A DNA stretch of 39,426 nt from Candidatus Cloacimonadota bacterium. GTDB taxonomy: Bacteria > Cloacimonadota > Cloacimonadia > Cloacimonadales > Cloacimonadaceae. A program made the translations under genes and the position numbers. How positions within the stretch are numbered: the first letter of the stretch is position 1; each line of letters opens with the position of its first letter. The stretch is from NCBI GenBank assembly GCA_028681035.1, contig JAQUJJ010000019.1, positions 1 through 39,426 of the forward strand, given 5' to 3'. Shown here in pieces: positions 6,976 to 17,300 of the stretch. The notes below the pieces were generated by a model. That model was not told where the DNA came from and searched no databases. It was given only the letters and a program-made list of their open reading frames with translations.

Positions 6976-9198
6976 ATGCATAACTTCAACATTACCCGCC
7001 GTGAAATGGATTTTTGCGGTCGCCATCTTATCGTAGAAACTGGCAAAATGGCTAAACAGGCAAATGGCAGTGTTTTTATCCAATATGGTGAAACCGCTGT
7101 ACTAGTTACCGCCACCATGTCTAAAGAAGCCTCTTTGAACCAGGATTTCTTTCCTTTAACCGTAGATTACATTGAAAAGATGTATGCTGCTGGTAAAGTC
7201 CCCGGTGGTTTCTTCAAGCGTGAAGCTAAGCCTACCACAGATGCCACTTTGATGGCACGTGTTATCGACCGTTCCATCCGCCCTTTATTTCCCGATGGAT
7301 TCCGTAATCAGGTACACGTTGTTTTAAACGTGCTTGCCTTCGATGGTGTTACTGATGCAGCCACACTAGGTGTGTTTGGAGCTTCTTTAGCTCTTTCCAT
7401 TTCGGATATACCTTTTCATGGACCTATTGCCGGAGTTACCGTAGGGTACATTGATGGTGAATACGTTGTAAATCCCATATTCAATGAAATAGCAGAGAAA
7501 TCTAAGATGAATCTCACCGTAGCTGGTGGACGTAAATCTATTGTAATGATAGAATCTTCCGCTCACGAATTGAGCGAAGAGATTATGCTTGATGGCGTTT
7601 ACGCAGGGCATGAAGAGATTAAAAAGCTTGTTGCTTTGCAAGACGATTTTGTAGCAACATGTGGCAAAGCTAAAGTTGATGTTATACTGCCGATTATGCC
7701 CCAAGAAATAATGGACAAAGTGGAAAACACCTGTGGTGCTAAAATCGCTACTGCTGCTATCATTCTTGGTAAGCAGGAACGTCAGGATGCCTTTGATGCT
7801 GCTGAAGCTGAGATGGTGGAGAAATATACAGCCGAGAATGAAGAAGAGTTCTTGGAGAATGAAAAGACATACAAAGCAGCTTTTGAAGAATTATTACGTC
7901 GTTATGTTCGTGAATCTATCCTCACCAAGCACCATCGTGTTGATGGGCGCGGTCTGGATGATATCCGTGATATCACCTGTGAAATAGATATTCTCCCCCG
8001 TGTACATGGTTCAGCCTTGTTCACACGTGGCGAAACCCAATCTTTAGGCACTGTTACCCTAGCAGGTGGCACTGCCGAGCAGGTTATAGACGGGCTTGAA
8101 AGTGAATATAAGAAAAGCTTTTATCTGCACTATAACTTTCCTCCTTTCAGCGTTGGCGAAGCCGGAAGAATGGGACCCACAGGTCGCAGAGAACTAGGTC
8201 ATGGCAACCTTGCTGAGCGCGCATTAAAAGCAGTTCTTCCAGATAAGGAACTCTTTCCCTATACCATGCGGATTGTAGCCGAAACATTAGAATCAAACGG
8301 TTCTTCATCTATGGCTTCCATCTGTAGCGGATGCTTAGCAATGATGGCGGGCGGAGTGCCGATTAAAGCTCCTGTAGCTGGTATTGCCAACGGACTTATT
8401 ATGGAAGGCGAAAACTTCGTAGTGCTCACAGACATCATGGGCTTGGAAGATCACCTTGGCGATATGGATTTCAAGTGCGCCGGTACCAGAGATGGCATCA
8501 CTGCCATGCAGATGGATATCAAGATTGAAGGCATCACCAAACACATTATGCGCATCGCTCTGGAAAAAGCCAGAGTAGCACGCAATAGCATATTAGACAT
8601 CATGGCAGATTGTATCGCCGAACCCAGAGAAGACCTATCGGCAAGTGCACCCAGAATCGAATCCTTCAAGGTTCCTATCGAGAAGATAGGCGAGATTATC
8701 GGGCCTGCTGGAAAGATGATTAAATCTATCATCGAAAGTTGCCAAGTGCAGATAGACATCCAAGATGACGGCACCGTGCGCATCCTTTCACCAGACAAGA
8801 TTTCAATAACTAAAGCTAAAGACATTATCAAAGGCATAGCTATTGATCCTGAAGTTGGTGAATTGTTCGAAGGTCCCGTTACCAGGATAGAGCCTTATGG
8901 AGTATTTGTTAAAATCAACGGTAGCAAGGAAGGCATGGTTCACGTGTCGCAAATGCACACCAGCCGCATTAACCATCCTTTGGATATGGTTAAGATGGGT
9001 GATATTGTACATGTGAAATCACTTGGAATGGACAAAGGAAAGCTTTCACTTACCATGAAAGGCGTGGAAGGGAACCCAGAGCCAGACCCCAATGCTCCCA
9101 AAGACCGTCCCCAAACTTCATATCCGCCCCGCCGCGATGACCGCGGTGGAGATCGTGGACGCCATGATGGTGGAAGAAACGATAGATTCCGTAGATAA
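6976..9198 (+). CDS. pnp: Polyribonucleotide nucleotidyltransferase (PNPase)
   Basis: This is a 740-residue 3'-5' phosphorolytic exoribonuclease of mRNA decay. Domains in order: RNase PH 1 (about 12-145, with GKMAKQANGSVFIQYGETAV), a helical linker, RNase PH 2 (about 325-535, with RVHGSALFTRGETQSLGTVT and the catalytic-site block SNGSSSMASICSGCLAMM), KH (about 555-615, with IGEIIGPAGKMIKSI) and S1 (about 620-690, with GPVTRIEPYGVFVKING). The C-terminal 40 residues are a low-complexity tail rich in Pro, Arg, Gly and Asp (RRDDRGGDRGRHDGG), longer and more RG-rich than in many homologues and possibly an RNA-contact extension. The start is supported by AAGGAG at 6964-6969. It follows rpsO by 183 bases. 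Confidence 0.98.
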   Translation: MHNFNITRREMDFCGRHLIVETGKMAKQANGSVFIQYGETAVLVTATMSKEASLNQDFFPLTVDYIEKMYAAGKVPGGFFKREAKPTTDATLMARVIDRSIRPLFPDGFRNQVHVVLNVLAFDGVTDAATLGVFGASLALSISDIPFHGPIAGVTVGYIDGEYVVNPIFNEIAEKSKMNLTVAGGRKSIVMIESSAHELSEEIMLDGVYAGHEEIKKLVALQDDFVATCGKAKVDVILPIMPQEIMDKVENTCGAKIATAAIILGKQERQDAFDAAEAEMVEKYTAENEEEFLENEKTYKAAFEELLRRYVRESILTKHHRVDGRGLDDIRDITCEIDILPRVHGSALFTRGETQSLGTVTLAGGTAEQVIDGLESEYKKSFYLHYNFPPFSVGEAGRMGPTGRRELGHGNLAERALKAVLPDKELFPYTMRIVAETLESNGSSSMASICSGCLAMMAGGVPIKAPVAGIANGLIMEGENFVVLTDIMGLEDHLGDMDFKCAGTRDGITAMQMDIKIEGITKHIMRIALEKARVARNSILDIMADCIAEPREDLSASAPRIESFKVPIEKIGEIIGPAGKMIKSIIESCQVQIDIQDDGTVRILSPDKISITKAKDIIKGIAIDPEVGELFEGPVTRIEPYGVFVKINGSKEGMVHVSQMHTSRINHPLDMVKMGDIVHVKSLGMDKGKLSLTMKGVEGNPEPDPNAPKDRPQTSYPPRRDDRGGDRGRHDGGRNDRFRR

Positions 9199-9213
9199 AT
9201 AATAATCTGATAT

Positions 9214-9245
9214 TGAGGTCATGGGTATGTAAATCCGTGACCTCA
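9214..9245 (+). terminator. Hairpin after pnp
   Basis: TGAGGTCA (9214-9221) and TGACCTCA (9238-9245) form an 8-bp stem with a 16-base loop, followed by TTT only. It sits 15 bases after the pnp stop and 23 bases before ahcY, so it could give partial termination or mark the pnp 3' end while allowing read-through to ahcY. Confidence 0.55.
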
Positions 9246-9268
9246 TTTAGCTATAATAGGAGATACTA

Positions 9269-10669
9269 ATGGAATGCCGTATTGCTGATATAAAACTCGC
9301 AGCATGGGGACGCAAAGAAATAGAACTAGCAGAAGTGGAAATGCCAGGTCTTATTGCATTAAAAGAACGCTATGGTAGTACTAAGCCTCTTTTGGGTGCA
9401 AAGATTACAGGCAGCCTGCACATGACGGTTCAAACAGCCGTACTTATGGAAACCCTGGTAGAACTTGGTGCTTCGGTGCGTTGGGCAAGCTGCAATATAT
9501 TCTCTACTCAGGATCATGCTGCCGCTGCAATGGCAGAGCGTGGCATCCCTGTTTTTGCTTGGAAGGGTGAAAACTTGGAAGAATACTGGTGGTGCACCTT
9601 ACAAGCACTATCTTGGGATGATGCCCCGGATCTGATTGTTGACGATGGGGGAGATGCAACCCTAATGGTACATGAGGGATTCAGATTAGAAACCCTTTAT
9701 GCAGCTAATGGTGTACTGCCGGAAGCAGATGCCACAGTTGAAGAAATGAGACTGGTGCAAAAGCTGATTATCTCCGGTATTATTGAAGACCCCACAAAAT
9801 GGCATCGAGCAGCGAAGAAAATAAAAGGCGTAAGCGAGGAAACTACAACTGGTGTAAATCGCTTGTATCAGATGTTTTCCACAGGGGAATTACTATTTCC
9901 AGCTATCAATGTGAACGATTCTGTTACGAAATCTAAGTTTGATAATCTTTATGGCTGTCGCGAATCCTTGGCTGATGGCATTAAGCGCGGGACAGACATC
10001 ATGGTAGCCGGTAAGGTTGTAATGATTTGCGGTTATGGGGATGTGGGCAAAGGCTGTGCACAGTCTATGCGTGGTTTCGGAGCAAGGGTTATTGTCAGCG
10101 AGATAGACCCCATTTGTGCATTACAAGCAGCTATGGAAGGATTCGAAGTAAATACTTTGGATAACATGATTGAAGTGGCAGATATATTTGTAACTGCTAC
10201 AGGCAATTGTGACGTAATACGCGTTGACCATATGATGAAGATGAAAGCAAACGCTATCGTGTGTAATATCGGACATTTTGACAATGAGATACAAGTTTAT
10301 AAGCTATACGAAATGGAGAATGTGGAAAAAGTAAACATAAAGCCCCAAGTGGATTTAATAAAGCTCCCCAATGACAAAGCGATTATCTTGCTATCAGAAG
10401 GACGCTTAGTGAACCTTGGCAATGCCACAGGGCACCCTTCATTTGTAATGAGCTGTTCTTTTAGTAACCAAGTCTTGGCTCAGATGAATCTTTGGGAAGA
10501 GAAACACGAGATTGGTGTTTACACCATACCTAAATATTTAGATGAAGAAGTGGCGAGATTGCATCTTGATAAGCTTGGTGTTCAGCTTACAACGCTGTCT
10601 AACAAGCAAGCCCAATATATAGGTGTCTCCATAGAGGGTCCTTACAAAAGTGAGCACTACCGATATTAA
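9269..10669 (+). CDS. ahcY: Adenosylhomocysteinase (S-adenosyl-L-homocysteine hydrolase)
   Basis: The enzyme splits S-adenosylhomocysteine to adenosine and homocysteine using bound NAD, regenerating the methyl cycle in the cytosol. The 466-residue length fits bacterial SAHH. Visible motifs are '[14 protein letters not shown]', 'DDGGDATLM', '[13 protein letters not shown]', the active-site '[13 protein letters not shown]', the NAD-binding [20 protein letters not shown], and the C-terminus KSEHYRY matching the family's K-x-x-HYRY end. The ribosome site is GGAG at 9259-9262. It is followed after only 3 bases by the NusG-like gene, so it probably leads an operon with that gene, the epimerase and ugd. 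Confidence 0.98.
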   Translation: MECRIADIKLAAWGRKEIELAEVEMPGLIALKERYGSTKPLLGAKITGSLHMTVQTAVLMETLVELGASVRWASCNIFSTQDHAAAAMAERGIPVFAWKGENLEEYWWCTLQALSWDDAPDLIVDDGGDATLMVHEGFRLETLYAANGVLPEADATVEEMRLVQKLIISGIIEDPTKWHRAAKKIKGVSEETTTGVNRLYQMFSTGELLFPAINVNDSVTKSKFDNLYGCRESLADGIKRGTDIMVAGKVVMICGYGDVGKGCAQSMRGFGARVIVSEIDPICALQAAMEGFEVNTLDNMIEVADIFVTATGNCDVIRVDHMMKMKANAIVCNIGHFDNEIQVYKLYEMENVEKVNIKPQVDLIKLPNDKAIILLSEGRLVNLGNATGHPSFVMSCSFSNQVLAQMNLWEEKHEIGVYTIPKYLDEEVARLHLDKLGVQLTTLSNKQAQYIGVSIEGPYKSEHYRY

Positions 10670-10672
10670 ACT

Positions 10673-11248
10673 ATGGCGACACATACTCCCGTTCTAATTG
10701 ATGAATTATATGGTGAATTGAAACTCCCCGAAGGAGATTCTAGATGGGTGGTGATTCACACTAAGCCTCGCTGCGAAAAGAAACTTGCGGAATATGCTAG
10801 GCAAAATGGGATTACTTACTACCTGCCACAGTTTACTGCTACCAGGATATACCAACGCCGTAAGGTAAACTTTGCCAACGTGATGTTTCCCGGTTATCTG
10901 TTTGTTGTAATAGACATCTACCAAAAGACGACCTTAAACATATCGGGCTATGTTGTAAGCTTTATTAAGGTAGTGGATCAAAATGAATTGCTGGATGATA
11001 TGATAAACCTGAATAAAAGCAAGAGTAAAAAGGTGGATGTACTGCCGGGCTTTTGGTTATCAAAAGGACTAGAAGTGGAAATTACAGCAGGAGCTTTTAA
11101 GGGAACAAAGGGCATCGTTGAAAGCCATGAGAAGATATCAGAAGTTCATTTGCAAGTGAATATGCTGCATCAGGCGGTATTGGTTAAGATAAACCCCAAA
11201 GATGTGAAAGTTTTGGGTGAGTTTGAGATTGTGGAGGGAGAGAAATGA
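10673..11248 (+). CDS. NusG-family specialised transcription elongation factor (UpxY/RfaH-like)
   Basis: The 191-residue product has an N-terminal NGN domain: 'WVVIHTKPRCEKKLAEYARQ' at about residues 25-44 and MFPGYLFVVID near 80. A KOW domain follows at about 130-165 (GLEVEITAGAFKGTKGIVES). The WxVxxTKPRxEKK and FPGYLFV strings are hallmarks of NusG paralogues such as RfaH, UpxY and LoaP, which bind RNA polymerase and promote elongation of particular, often polysaccharide, operons. Housekeeping NusG normally sits with secE and rplKA, so this is probably a paralogue. It lies in ahcY-(this)-epimerase-ugd, starting 3 bases after ahcY and overlapping the epimerase by ATGA. No ribosome site of its own is obvious, so translation is likely coupled. 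Whether it acts on its own operon is unknown. Confidence 0.85.
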   Translation: MATHTPVLIDELYGELKLPEGDSRWVVIHTKPRCEKKLAEYARQNGITYYLPQFTATRIYQRRKVNFANVMFPGYLFVVIDIYQKTTLNISGYVVSFIKVVDQNELLDDMINLNKSKSKKVDVLPGFWLSKGLEVEITAGAFKGTKGIVESHEKISEVHLQVNMLHQAVLVKINPKDVKVLGEFEIVEGEK

Positions 11249-12186
11249 AAATACTTATTACCGGTGGTGCAGGGTTCATTGCCTCACATGTTGCCGATGC
11301 CTATTTGGAAGCAGGACACAAGGTTGCAATTGTTGATAATCTTAGTACCGGACAACTCCGTAATCTAAACCCCAAAGCTACTTTTTATCAAATGGATATC
11401 TGCGACCCAGCTATTGGGCAAGTGTTTGAAGCCGAACAACCAGATATAGTAAATCATCATGCAGCTCAGGCTAGTGTTCCGCTCTCGATAGCTAATCCTT
11501 TATACGACGCTGAAGTGAATGTGAAAGGCGTGATTAATGTTCTTGAGAATTGCGTGAAATACAAGCTTAAGAAAGTTATCTATATCTCTTCAGGCGGTGC
11601 CATGTATGGAGAGGCAGAAGAAACTCCTACTACAGAAACTTACCCTCCCAAACCGCTATCTGTTTATGCTATTCATAAGCTGATGGGTGAAAGATATCTT
11701 GATTATTACCATCATCAATATGGGCTAGATTTCACTGTCTTGCGCTATGCTAATGTATATGGACCCCGGCAAGTTGCTCATGGCGAGGCGGGAGTTGTAT
11801 CTCTCTTTGTAGAAATGTTACTTTCCGGTAAGACACCCACTATATGCAAATACGCAGACCAACCCAGAGGGATGATACGCGATTATGTGTTTGTAGGAGA
11901 CGTTGTAAGGGCTAATTTAGCAGTTCTTAGCAAGGGAGATAATCAAGCTTTCAATATCGGAACATGTGTAACTACGCACACAGAAGATTTGTACAATGAA
12001 ATAGACAAGCAATTACATACTAATATTACTCCTACTTTCAGTGATGCCCGCAAGGGCGACCTAAGAGTTTCCTTGTTAGATATATCGAAAGCAAGTGCTA
12101 TTTTAGATTGGGAACCAAAGACTAACCTCAAAGATGGTTTGGAACAAGTTATTGATTACTTTAAGGACATTCATAGCAAAGGATAG
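11245..12186 (+). CDS. NAD-dependent nucleotide-sugar epimerase/dehydratase (UDP-glucose 4-epimerase-like)
   Basis: The 313-residue extended short-chain dehydrogenase has the N-terminal Rossmann motif TGGAGFIAS (GxxGxxG type) and 'VDNLSTG', a common GalE signature. It also has the catalytic pair Tyr141/Lys145 (SVYAIHK) with the upstream Ser cluster ISSGGAMYGE. 'LRYANVYGPRQ' and 'RDYVFVGDVVRA' are typical of UDP-glucose/UDP-glucuronate epimerases. Pairing with the adjacent UDP-glucose 6-dehydrogenase suggests UDP-glucuronate to UDP-galacturonate as one option; UDP-Glc to UDP-Gal is the other. The sequence alone does not decide. The start overlaps the stop of the NusG-like gene (ATGA) and ugd begins 3 bases after its stop. 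Confidence 0.92.
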   Translation: MKILITGGAGFIASHVADAYLEAGHKVAIVDNLSTGQLRNLNPKATFYQMDICDPAIGQVFEAEQPDIVNHHAAQASVPLSIANPLYDAEVNVKGVINVLENCVKYKLKKVIYISSGGAMYGEAEETPTTETYPPKPLSVYAIHKLMGERYLDYYHHQYGLDFTVLRYANVYGPRQVAHGEAGVVSLFVEMLLSGKTPTICKYADQPRGMIRDYVFVGDVVRANLAVLSKGDNQAFNIGTCVTTHTEDLYNEIDKQLHTNITPTFSDARKGDLRVSLLDISKASAILDWEPKTNLKDGLEQVIDYFKDIHSKG

Positions 12187-12189
12187 ATT

Positions 12190-13527
12190 ATGAAATTAGC
12201 AGTTATTGGCAGCGGATATGTAGGGCTAACAAGCGGTGCTTGTTTTGCAGAGATGGGTAGCAATGTTATTTGCGTGGATAAAAACGAAAGCAAAATAAAC
12301 ATGCTTAATTCTGGCAAAATACCTATTCACGAACCGGGTCTGGAAGAAATGGTAAACCGGAATGTTGCTGCGGGAAGACTGTCTTTCACTACCGATATGA
12401 AAACTGCGGTTGATGAATCCCGCATAATCTTCATCGCTGTAGGCACTCCCCCAGATGAAGACGGTTCTGCTGATTTGCAATATGTACTAGCAGCAGCAGC
12501 AGAAATAGCTGCATTGATGAACGCACCAAAGATTATTGTAAATAAATCTACGGTACCTGTGGGAACTGCTGACCTAGTGCGAAATAGGATTTTAGCAGTG
12601 CTGCAAGAAAGAGGGTTTGATATCCCATTTGATGTGGTGTCTAATCCGGAGTTTCTTAAAGAAGGCTCTGCAATTGACGATTTTATGAAACCTGATAGAG
12701 TGGTCATTGGCACCGATAACGTGGAAGTGGGCGAAACGATGAGAGCCTTATATGCATCTTTTTGCAGGACAAGGGACAGAGTGTTGGTAATGAACATTCG
12801 TTCTTCTGAAATGACCAAATATGCAGCCAATGCACTTCTCGCCACAAAGATATCATTCATTAACGAAATATCTCGGCTATGTGATGAATATGGTGCAGAT
12901 GTAAGCGAAGTTCGCAATGGCATCGGAAGCGACACTAGGATAGGCTACAACTTCATTTATCCTGGAGTTGGCTATGGGGGGAGCTGTTTCCCGAAGGACA
13001 TCAAGGCACTTATTCACATGGCTGACCAAAAAGGTTATGATTCCCTTATTTTAAAGGCAGTTGAAGAAGTGAATGCAAGACAAAAGATGATTCTCGTACA
13101 GAAAGTGCAGAAACACTTTGGCACCAATCTTAGCGGTAAATGTTTTGCTATTTGGGGTTTAGCCTTCAAACCTCAAACTGACGATATGCGTGAAGCACCT
13201 TCTGTCGTGATTATCAATGAACTTATTGCCCTGGGTGCTACCATTAAAGCTTTCGATCCGGTTGCAATGAATGAAGCAGCTCGTATATTTAGCAACAATT
13301 CTAAGGTGATATTATGCGAAAGTGAGTATCAAGCTCTGGAAAATGCCGACGCACTTTTACTAATTACGGAATGGCATCAATTTCGCTATCCTGATTTTAC
13401 TAAGATAGCGGGGCTTATGAAGAGCAAGGTGATATTCGACGGGAGAAACCTATACAATCCTTCTGTAGTTCGAGAGATGGGCTTCAATTATTATGCAATA
13501 GGCAGACCGATTCCTCGCATACTGTAA
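12190..13527 (+). CDS. ugd: UDP-glucose 6-dehydrogenase
   Basis: The enzyme performs the two-step NAD-dependent oxidation of UDP-glucose to UDP-glucuronate, a precursor for acidic surface polysaccharides. The 445-residue product starts with the Rossmann motif IGSGYVGLTSGACFAEMG. It contains 'VGTPPDEDGSADLQYV', 'NKSTVPVGT', 'NPEFLKEGSAIDDFMKPDRV', the catalytic cysteine Cys266 in GYGGSCFPKD, and 'WGLAFKPQTDDMREAPS' in the C-terminal nucleotide-binding domain. All key residues are present and length is normal. It is the last gene of the ahcY operon, 3 bases after the epimerase, and is closed by two hairpins. Confidence 0.97.
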   Translation: MKLAVIGSGYVGLTSGACFAEMGSNVICVDKNESKINMLNSGKIPIHEPGLEEMVNRNVAAGRLSFTTDMKTAVDESRIIFIAVGTPPDEDGSADLQYVLAAAAEIAALMNAPKIIVNKSTVPVGTADLVRNRILAVLQERGFDIPFDVVSNPEFLKEGSAIDDFMKPDRVVIGTDNVEVGETMRALYASFCRTRDRVLVMNIRSSEMTKYAANALLATKISFINEISRLCDEYGADVSEVRNGIGSDTRIGYNFIYPGVGYGGSCFPKDIKALIHMADQKGYDSLILKAVEEVNARQKMILVQKVQKHFGTNLSGKCFAIWGLAFKPQTDDMREAPSVVIINELIALGATIKAFDPVAMNEAARIFSNNSKVILCESEYQALENADALLLITEWHQFRYPDFTKIAGLMKSKVIFDGRNLYNPSVVREMGFNYYAIGRPIPRIL

Positions 13528-13528
13528 C

Positions 13529-13570
13529 AGCACTCGCCTCGAGTGCTAACAGCCGAGGGCGGTTGTTTTT
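13529..13570 (+). terminator. Tandem hairpins ending the ahcY-ugd operon
   Basis: The first hairpin is AGCACTCG-cct-CGAGTGCT at 13529-13547. Directly after it, AACAGCCG-aggg-CGGTTGTT (13548-13567, one G-T pair) is followed by a T-run, giving a good intrinsic terminator. It lies 2 bases after the ugd stop and between convergent genes. Confidence 0.85.
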
Positions 13571-13595
13571 ACAATATCAGGAACAGCGTCCTACG

Positions 13596-14312
13596 CTACA
13601 CCATAGCAGTCCATTTCTTCACCAACGAAGGAAGGATTGTTCCAGATTTACCTTGATGGAACTCGTCAATAAAGGATAGATTATCTGGTGCATCCAGATT
13701 TATCGCTATAGTTTCTGCTCCCATGAGCTTTGCAGTCATTACAAAACCTGCAGCAGGATACACAGAACCACTAGTACCGATGATGATAAACACGTCACAC
13801 TTTTTTAGGCTATTCTCAATTTCGTATAAGTAATAAGGGATTTCTCCAAACCACACAATATCAGGTCTTAGGTAGGCACCACATTTTGGGCATAAGGGAA
13901 TTGCCACATGAGCATCTGTATCTTTCATATCAAACTTGGCTCTGCATGAAGTGCAATAACAATAATTCAAGTTTCCATGCATCTCAAGTGGATTTATACT
14001 GCCAGCAATACGATGTAACCCGTCAACATTTTGAGTTATCAAACAGAAGTGTTGTGCGAAATACTTCTCCATATCCACAAGAGCATAATGAGCTGCATTA
14101 GGTTTGGTGGCGTTACTATCTTCCCATCTTTGGCGATAGAACTTCCATACTAAGGCGGGGTTCTTTTCAAAACCGCTCCACGTTGCTACATCTTCAACTT
14201 TATGATTTTCCCACAAGCCACCGGAATCACGAAAAGTGCGAATACCTGATTCAGCACTGATGCCAGCACCAGTAAGAACAACTACTTTATCATTACGAGA
14301 TAGTTTCTTCAT
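13596..14312 (-). CDS. NAD-dependent protein deacylase, sirtuin (SIR2/CobB family, class III type)
   Basis: The 238-residue product removes acyl groups from lysines using NAD. The NAD-binding motif is GAGISAESGIRTFRDSGGLW at residues 15-34, then TQNVDGLH (93-100), catalytic His112 in EMHGN, and a zinc site with cysteine pairs Cys120/Cys123 and Cys141/Cys144. Tyr59 and Arg62 (FYRQR) match the Y-x-x-R pair that class III sirtuins such as SIRT5 and CobB use for succinyl/malonyl-lysine, so desuccinylase activity is plausible. 'IIGTSGSVYPAAGF' is the usual nucleotide-binding segment. The start codon overlaps the stop of the upstream C25 peptidase gene (ATGA at 14312-14309), suggesting coupled translation. 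Confidence 0.95.
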   Translation of the reverse strand: MKKLSRNDKVVVLTGAGISAESGIRTFRDSGGLWENHKVEDVATWSGFEKNPALVWKFYRQRWEDSNATKPNAAHYALVDMEKYFAQHFCLITQNVDGLHRIAGSINPLEMHGNLNYCYCTSCRAKFDMKDTDAHVAIPLCPKCGAYLRPDIVWFGEIPYYLYEIENSLKKCDVFIIIGTSGSVYPAAGFVMTAKLMGAETIAINLDAPDNLSFIDEFHQGKSGTILPSLVKKWTAMV

Positions 14313-17300
14313 TTCATCATTAACATTTTCTTGGTTTTAGTGCCCAAAGGAGTGATTATCCGATAGTAATAAACTCCACTGGATACTGTGTGATTGTTCG
14401 CATCAGAACCATCCCATACGACATCATGGTGACCTTTGCTTAGCGGGGTATCAAGCAATCTGCGGACAAGCTGTCCTTTTACATTGTAGATATCCAGAGA
14501 GACTTGCAAATCAGTTGGTAAGCTAAAACGCAGGGTAGTAGTAGGATTAAAGGGATTGGGGAAGTTATCTGAAAGCTGAACTTCTTTTACAGTTATCACT
14601 TCATCTTCATTAGCCGAGCCTGTGCCGACTATTTTAACATCATCAATATACCAGCCTTCACCGCTAACGGCACCATCGCTTCCAAATATCCAGCGGAATT
14701 TAGCAGTGCCATTCACATTGCCAAGCTCGAATGTAGCCTCAGTCCAATCAAAGTTCCCCGAATAAACATAGGTATTGGTAGCAAAAGGTGATGCCGGATT
14801 GCTATAAATGCGGTAGGGATAATTTCCGACGGGGGTGATTTGTGTCCAAGTTCCACCATTTAATTGCATTTGTACTAAGCCCCCATCCCAAGCATAAGCA
14901 GCACTTGTATCATGATTTTCTGCTTGCATCCAATGATAAAACTTTAGCTGACAGTTGGGGTACACATCCAGCGCAGGACTTTCCAGCGCACCGTAAGCAC
15001 TCCCAGAATATTGTGCTGAGCCGGTTCCACCGAATTTCATGGAATAAGTACCGTTACTAGTATGATTGCGGGTGCTGGAGCGATGCCATTGATTTGTAGA
15101 AGTTGTATTGAGATTCACACTCTCCCATCCCTGAAAATCGGGTTCAAAACTAAAACTAAGTTCTCCGATGTGCACGATGAAAGAGCCTTCAATGGTATTG
15201 CCATTCTCTGCGAATAATATGTAATTGATAACTAGGTTGGTATCTATGGGCGTGTTTAAGCTAATGTGCAATGTAAGCGCATTTTCCAATGATAGTGTGC
15301 TATTATGTTCAAGAGCCGAAAAGAAAAGCTCTGTTTCTGAAAGTGTTACATAATTTGATTCTGGCATTAAAATCAGCATGGGACTACTCGCATTGCCGCT
15401 ACCTAGGTTGGCAAAATTTATAGCAAGGGTAGGGCTGTCTCCTGGCATAATAGCTGAGGCATTGTTATTCACTTGATAAGAAACAATATGCAAATCCGGA
15501 GCATTCAGCGGAAGATAAATCACAGATTGTGATGTATGATTATCATAGTTTGCAGTGAAGATTAATTTCGCTTGTGATGCATCAACGAAGTTTCCCACGA
15601 TTTTAAACTGGAAGGCAGTTTGAAGAGCAAGAGAATCTCCTGTTGCGATGCTATTTAGTGCGGTAGTTCCATTTAGAATCTGTATATTCTGAGAAGAAGA
15701 ACTAAGGGTTATGGTTCCTGGAGTGTTTAGATCAAGCAAACCAACATTCTTGGCATAGAAACTAACCGTAAGCTCTTCGCCGGTGTGATGTAATCCATCT
15801 GCATCGTTAAACTGATAATTGTTGCAGACAATGTACGGGGTTTGTGTCGCTGTTACGGTTATCGCAGTTTCATAGGTGTAGAAATTAGGAGCGTTGATGT
15901 AAATCTGGTAAATGCCAGGAGTAAGGTTGCTAAACATATTCACCGTTATCAGCCCGCTTGCATTGGCATAAGATTGATAGATGGTATCAGCTCCATTTTT
16001 AAGAATAAACTCTCCATAAGGTGCGTTGGTAAAGATTTGATAATGATTTAGCCCCACCATCCATTCTGAGGGGAGTGTTGTTGTTACAATCTGGGGTTGA
16101 TCTGTCCATAGCATCATTGCCGGATCGCCGAAAAGGTTGGTTTCGTAATCTACCCAGTGCATTACGGCAGTGCCAGTGATATAAGGGATATTATCAATCT
16201 TAGAATCTACAAGAGTATAGCCAAGCTCGTGGATGTTTTCGCCAAAGATGGCATCAATATACTCTCTGTGTAAATACTGTGAAGCACCATCAGTGCTCCC
16301 CTGGACACCCCATCCATATCTGGAGTGGGATATCATAGCTGCTGCTGCGGTAGAAATGGAAGTGAATTTCTCTGAGATACAATCATTGGTGTAGCTGCCT
16401 GCCTCTGTATCACGGTTATCAAAAGAACCTGCATAACAACCCTGCGTGAAATAGATAGAAAAGTTGTGATTAGAGCCATTATTGCTAATACTTGTGGAAC
16501 TTACTTGGTTATTGGATAGCCTCATATTATAGGTTGTGTTAGAGTGACCAAGATGGTTTACAAAGTTTGCACCTTGAGATAGCATAGGGCGTATCTGGCT
16601 AGCTCCCCAAGAATCAGCGGATCCAAAAGTACGGTCGTATAAAGTGGAAATATCCCATGATGTGGGAACTCCAATAGTTGTGTAACCATTTGCTGAGCTA
16701 CCCGCAATCATTTCGTCCATGTAATCGCCAGCCCAGGTAGGTCCATCCCAAAGCCATTCACCGGCAAAGAAAGCAGTTTTAATCTCATTTTCCACAGGAG
16801 CAAGCATATATATCATAACCTTGTTCAAGAAGTTAGCTATTTCCGTATCGCTGTTGTAACAGAATCTGCCGATTGCTAGTTCCGGAGCTAAATCAGCTTC
16901 AACATATTCACCCCAAAAAGCATCTCCATCTGTATTCCAATTACCATCAAGGCAGGAATAATACATATCCGCCGGGATATCATCGTCAATATAGCCATCT
17001 TCTGAACCCATATTAACATACATTCCACGGTGAGGTATCACATCTGTATCACCCGCTAGGAATACATAACGCAGTGGATTTGCACTATAAACACTGATTA
17101 TGTAGTTACGTATTTTGTCTTGAGTGTCAATCCCGGTATTATTGGCGATAATCTCTGAAACGGGTTTAATCAGCACATTCAGCCCTCTGCTTTCGTACAG
17201 GTCTTTAAGGGGTTGCCAATTACTAAGCTTTTCCTGGTCTATTATCATCAGGTAATTATAGCCGGTGGTTCTAGTCGCAGTAGTATTTGTAGTAATATCT

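Noticed and set aside
9199..9268. SAH riboswitch before ahcY
   Set aside because: Only 70 bases separate pnp and ahcY and they contain a plain hairpin with none of the conserved SAH-aptamer sequence.
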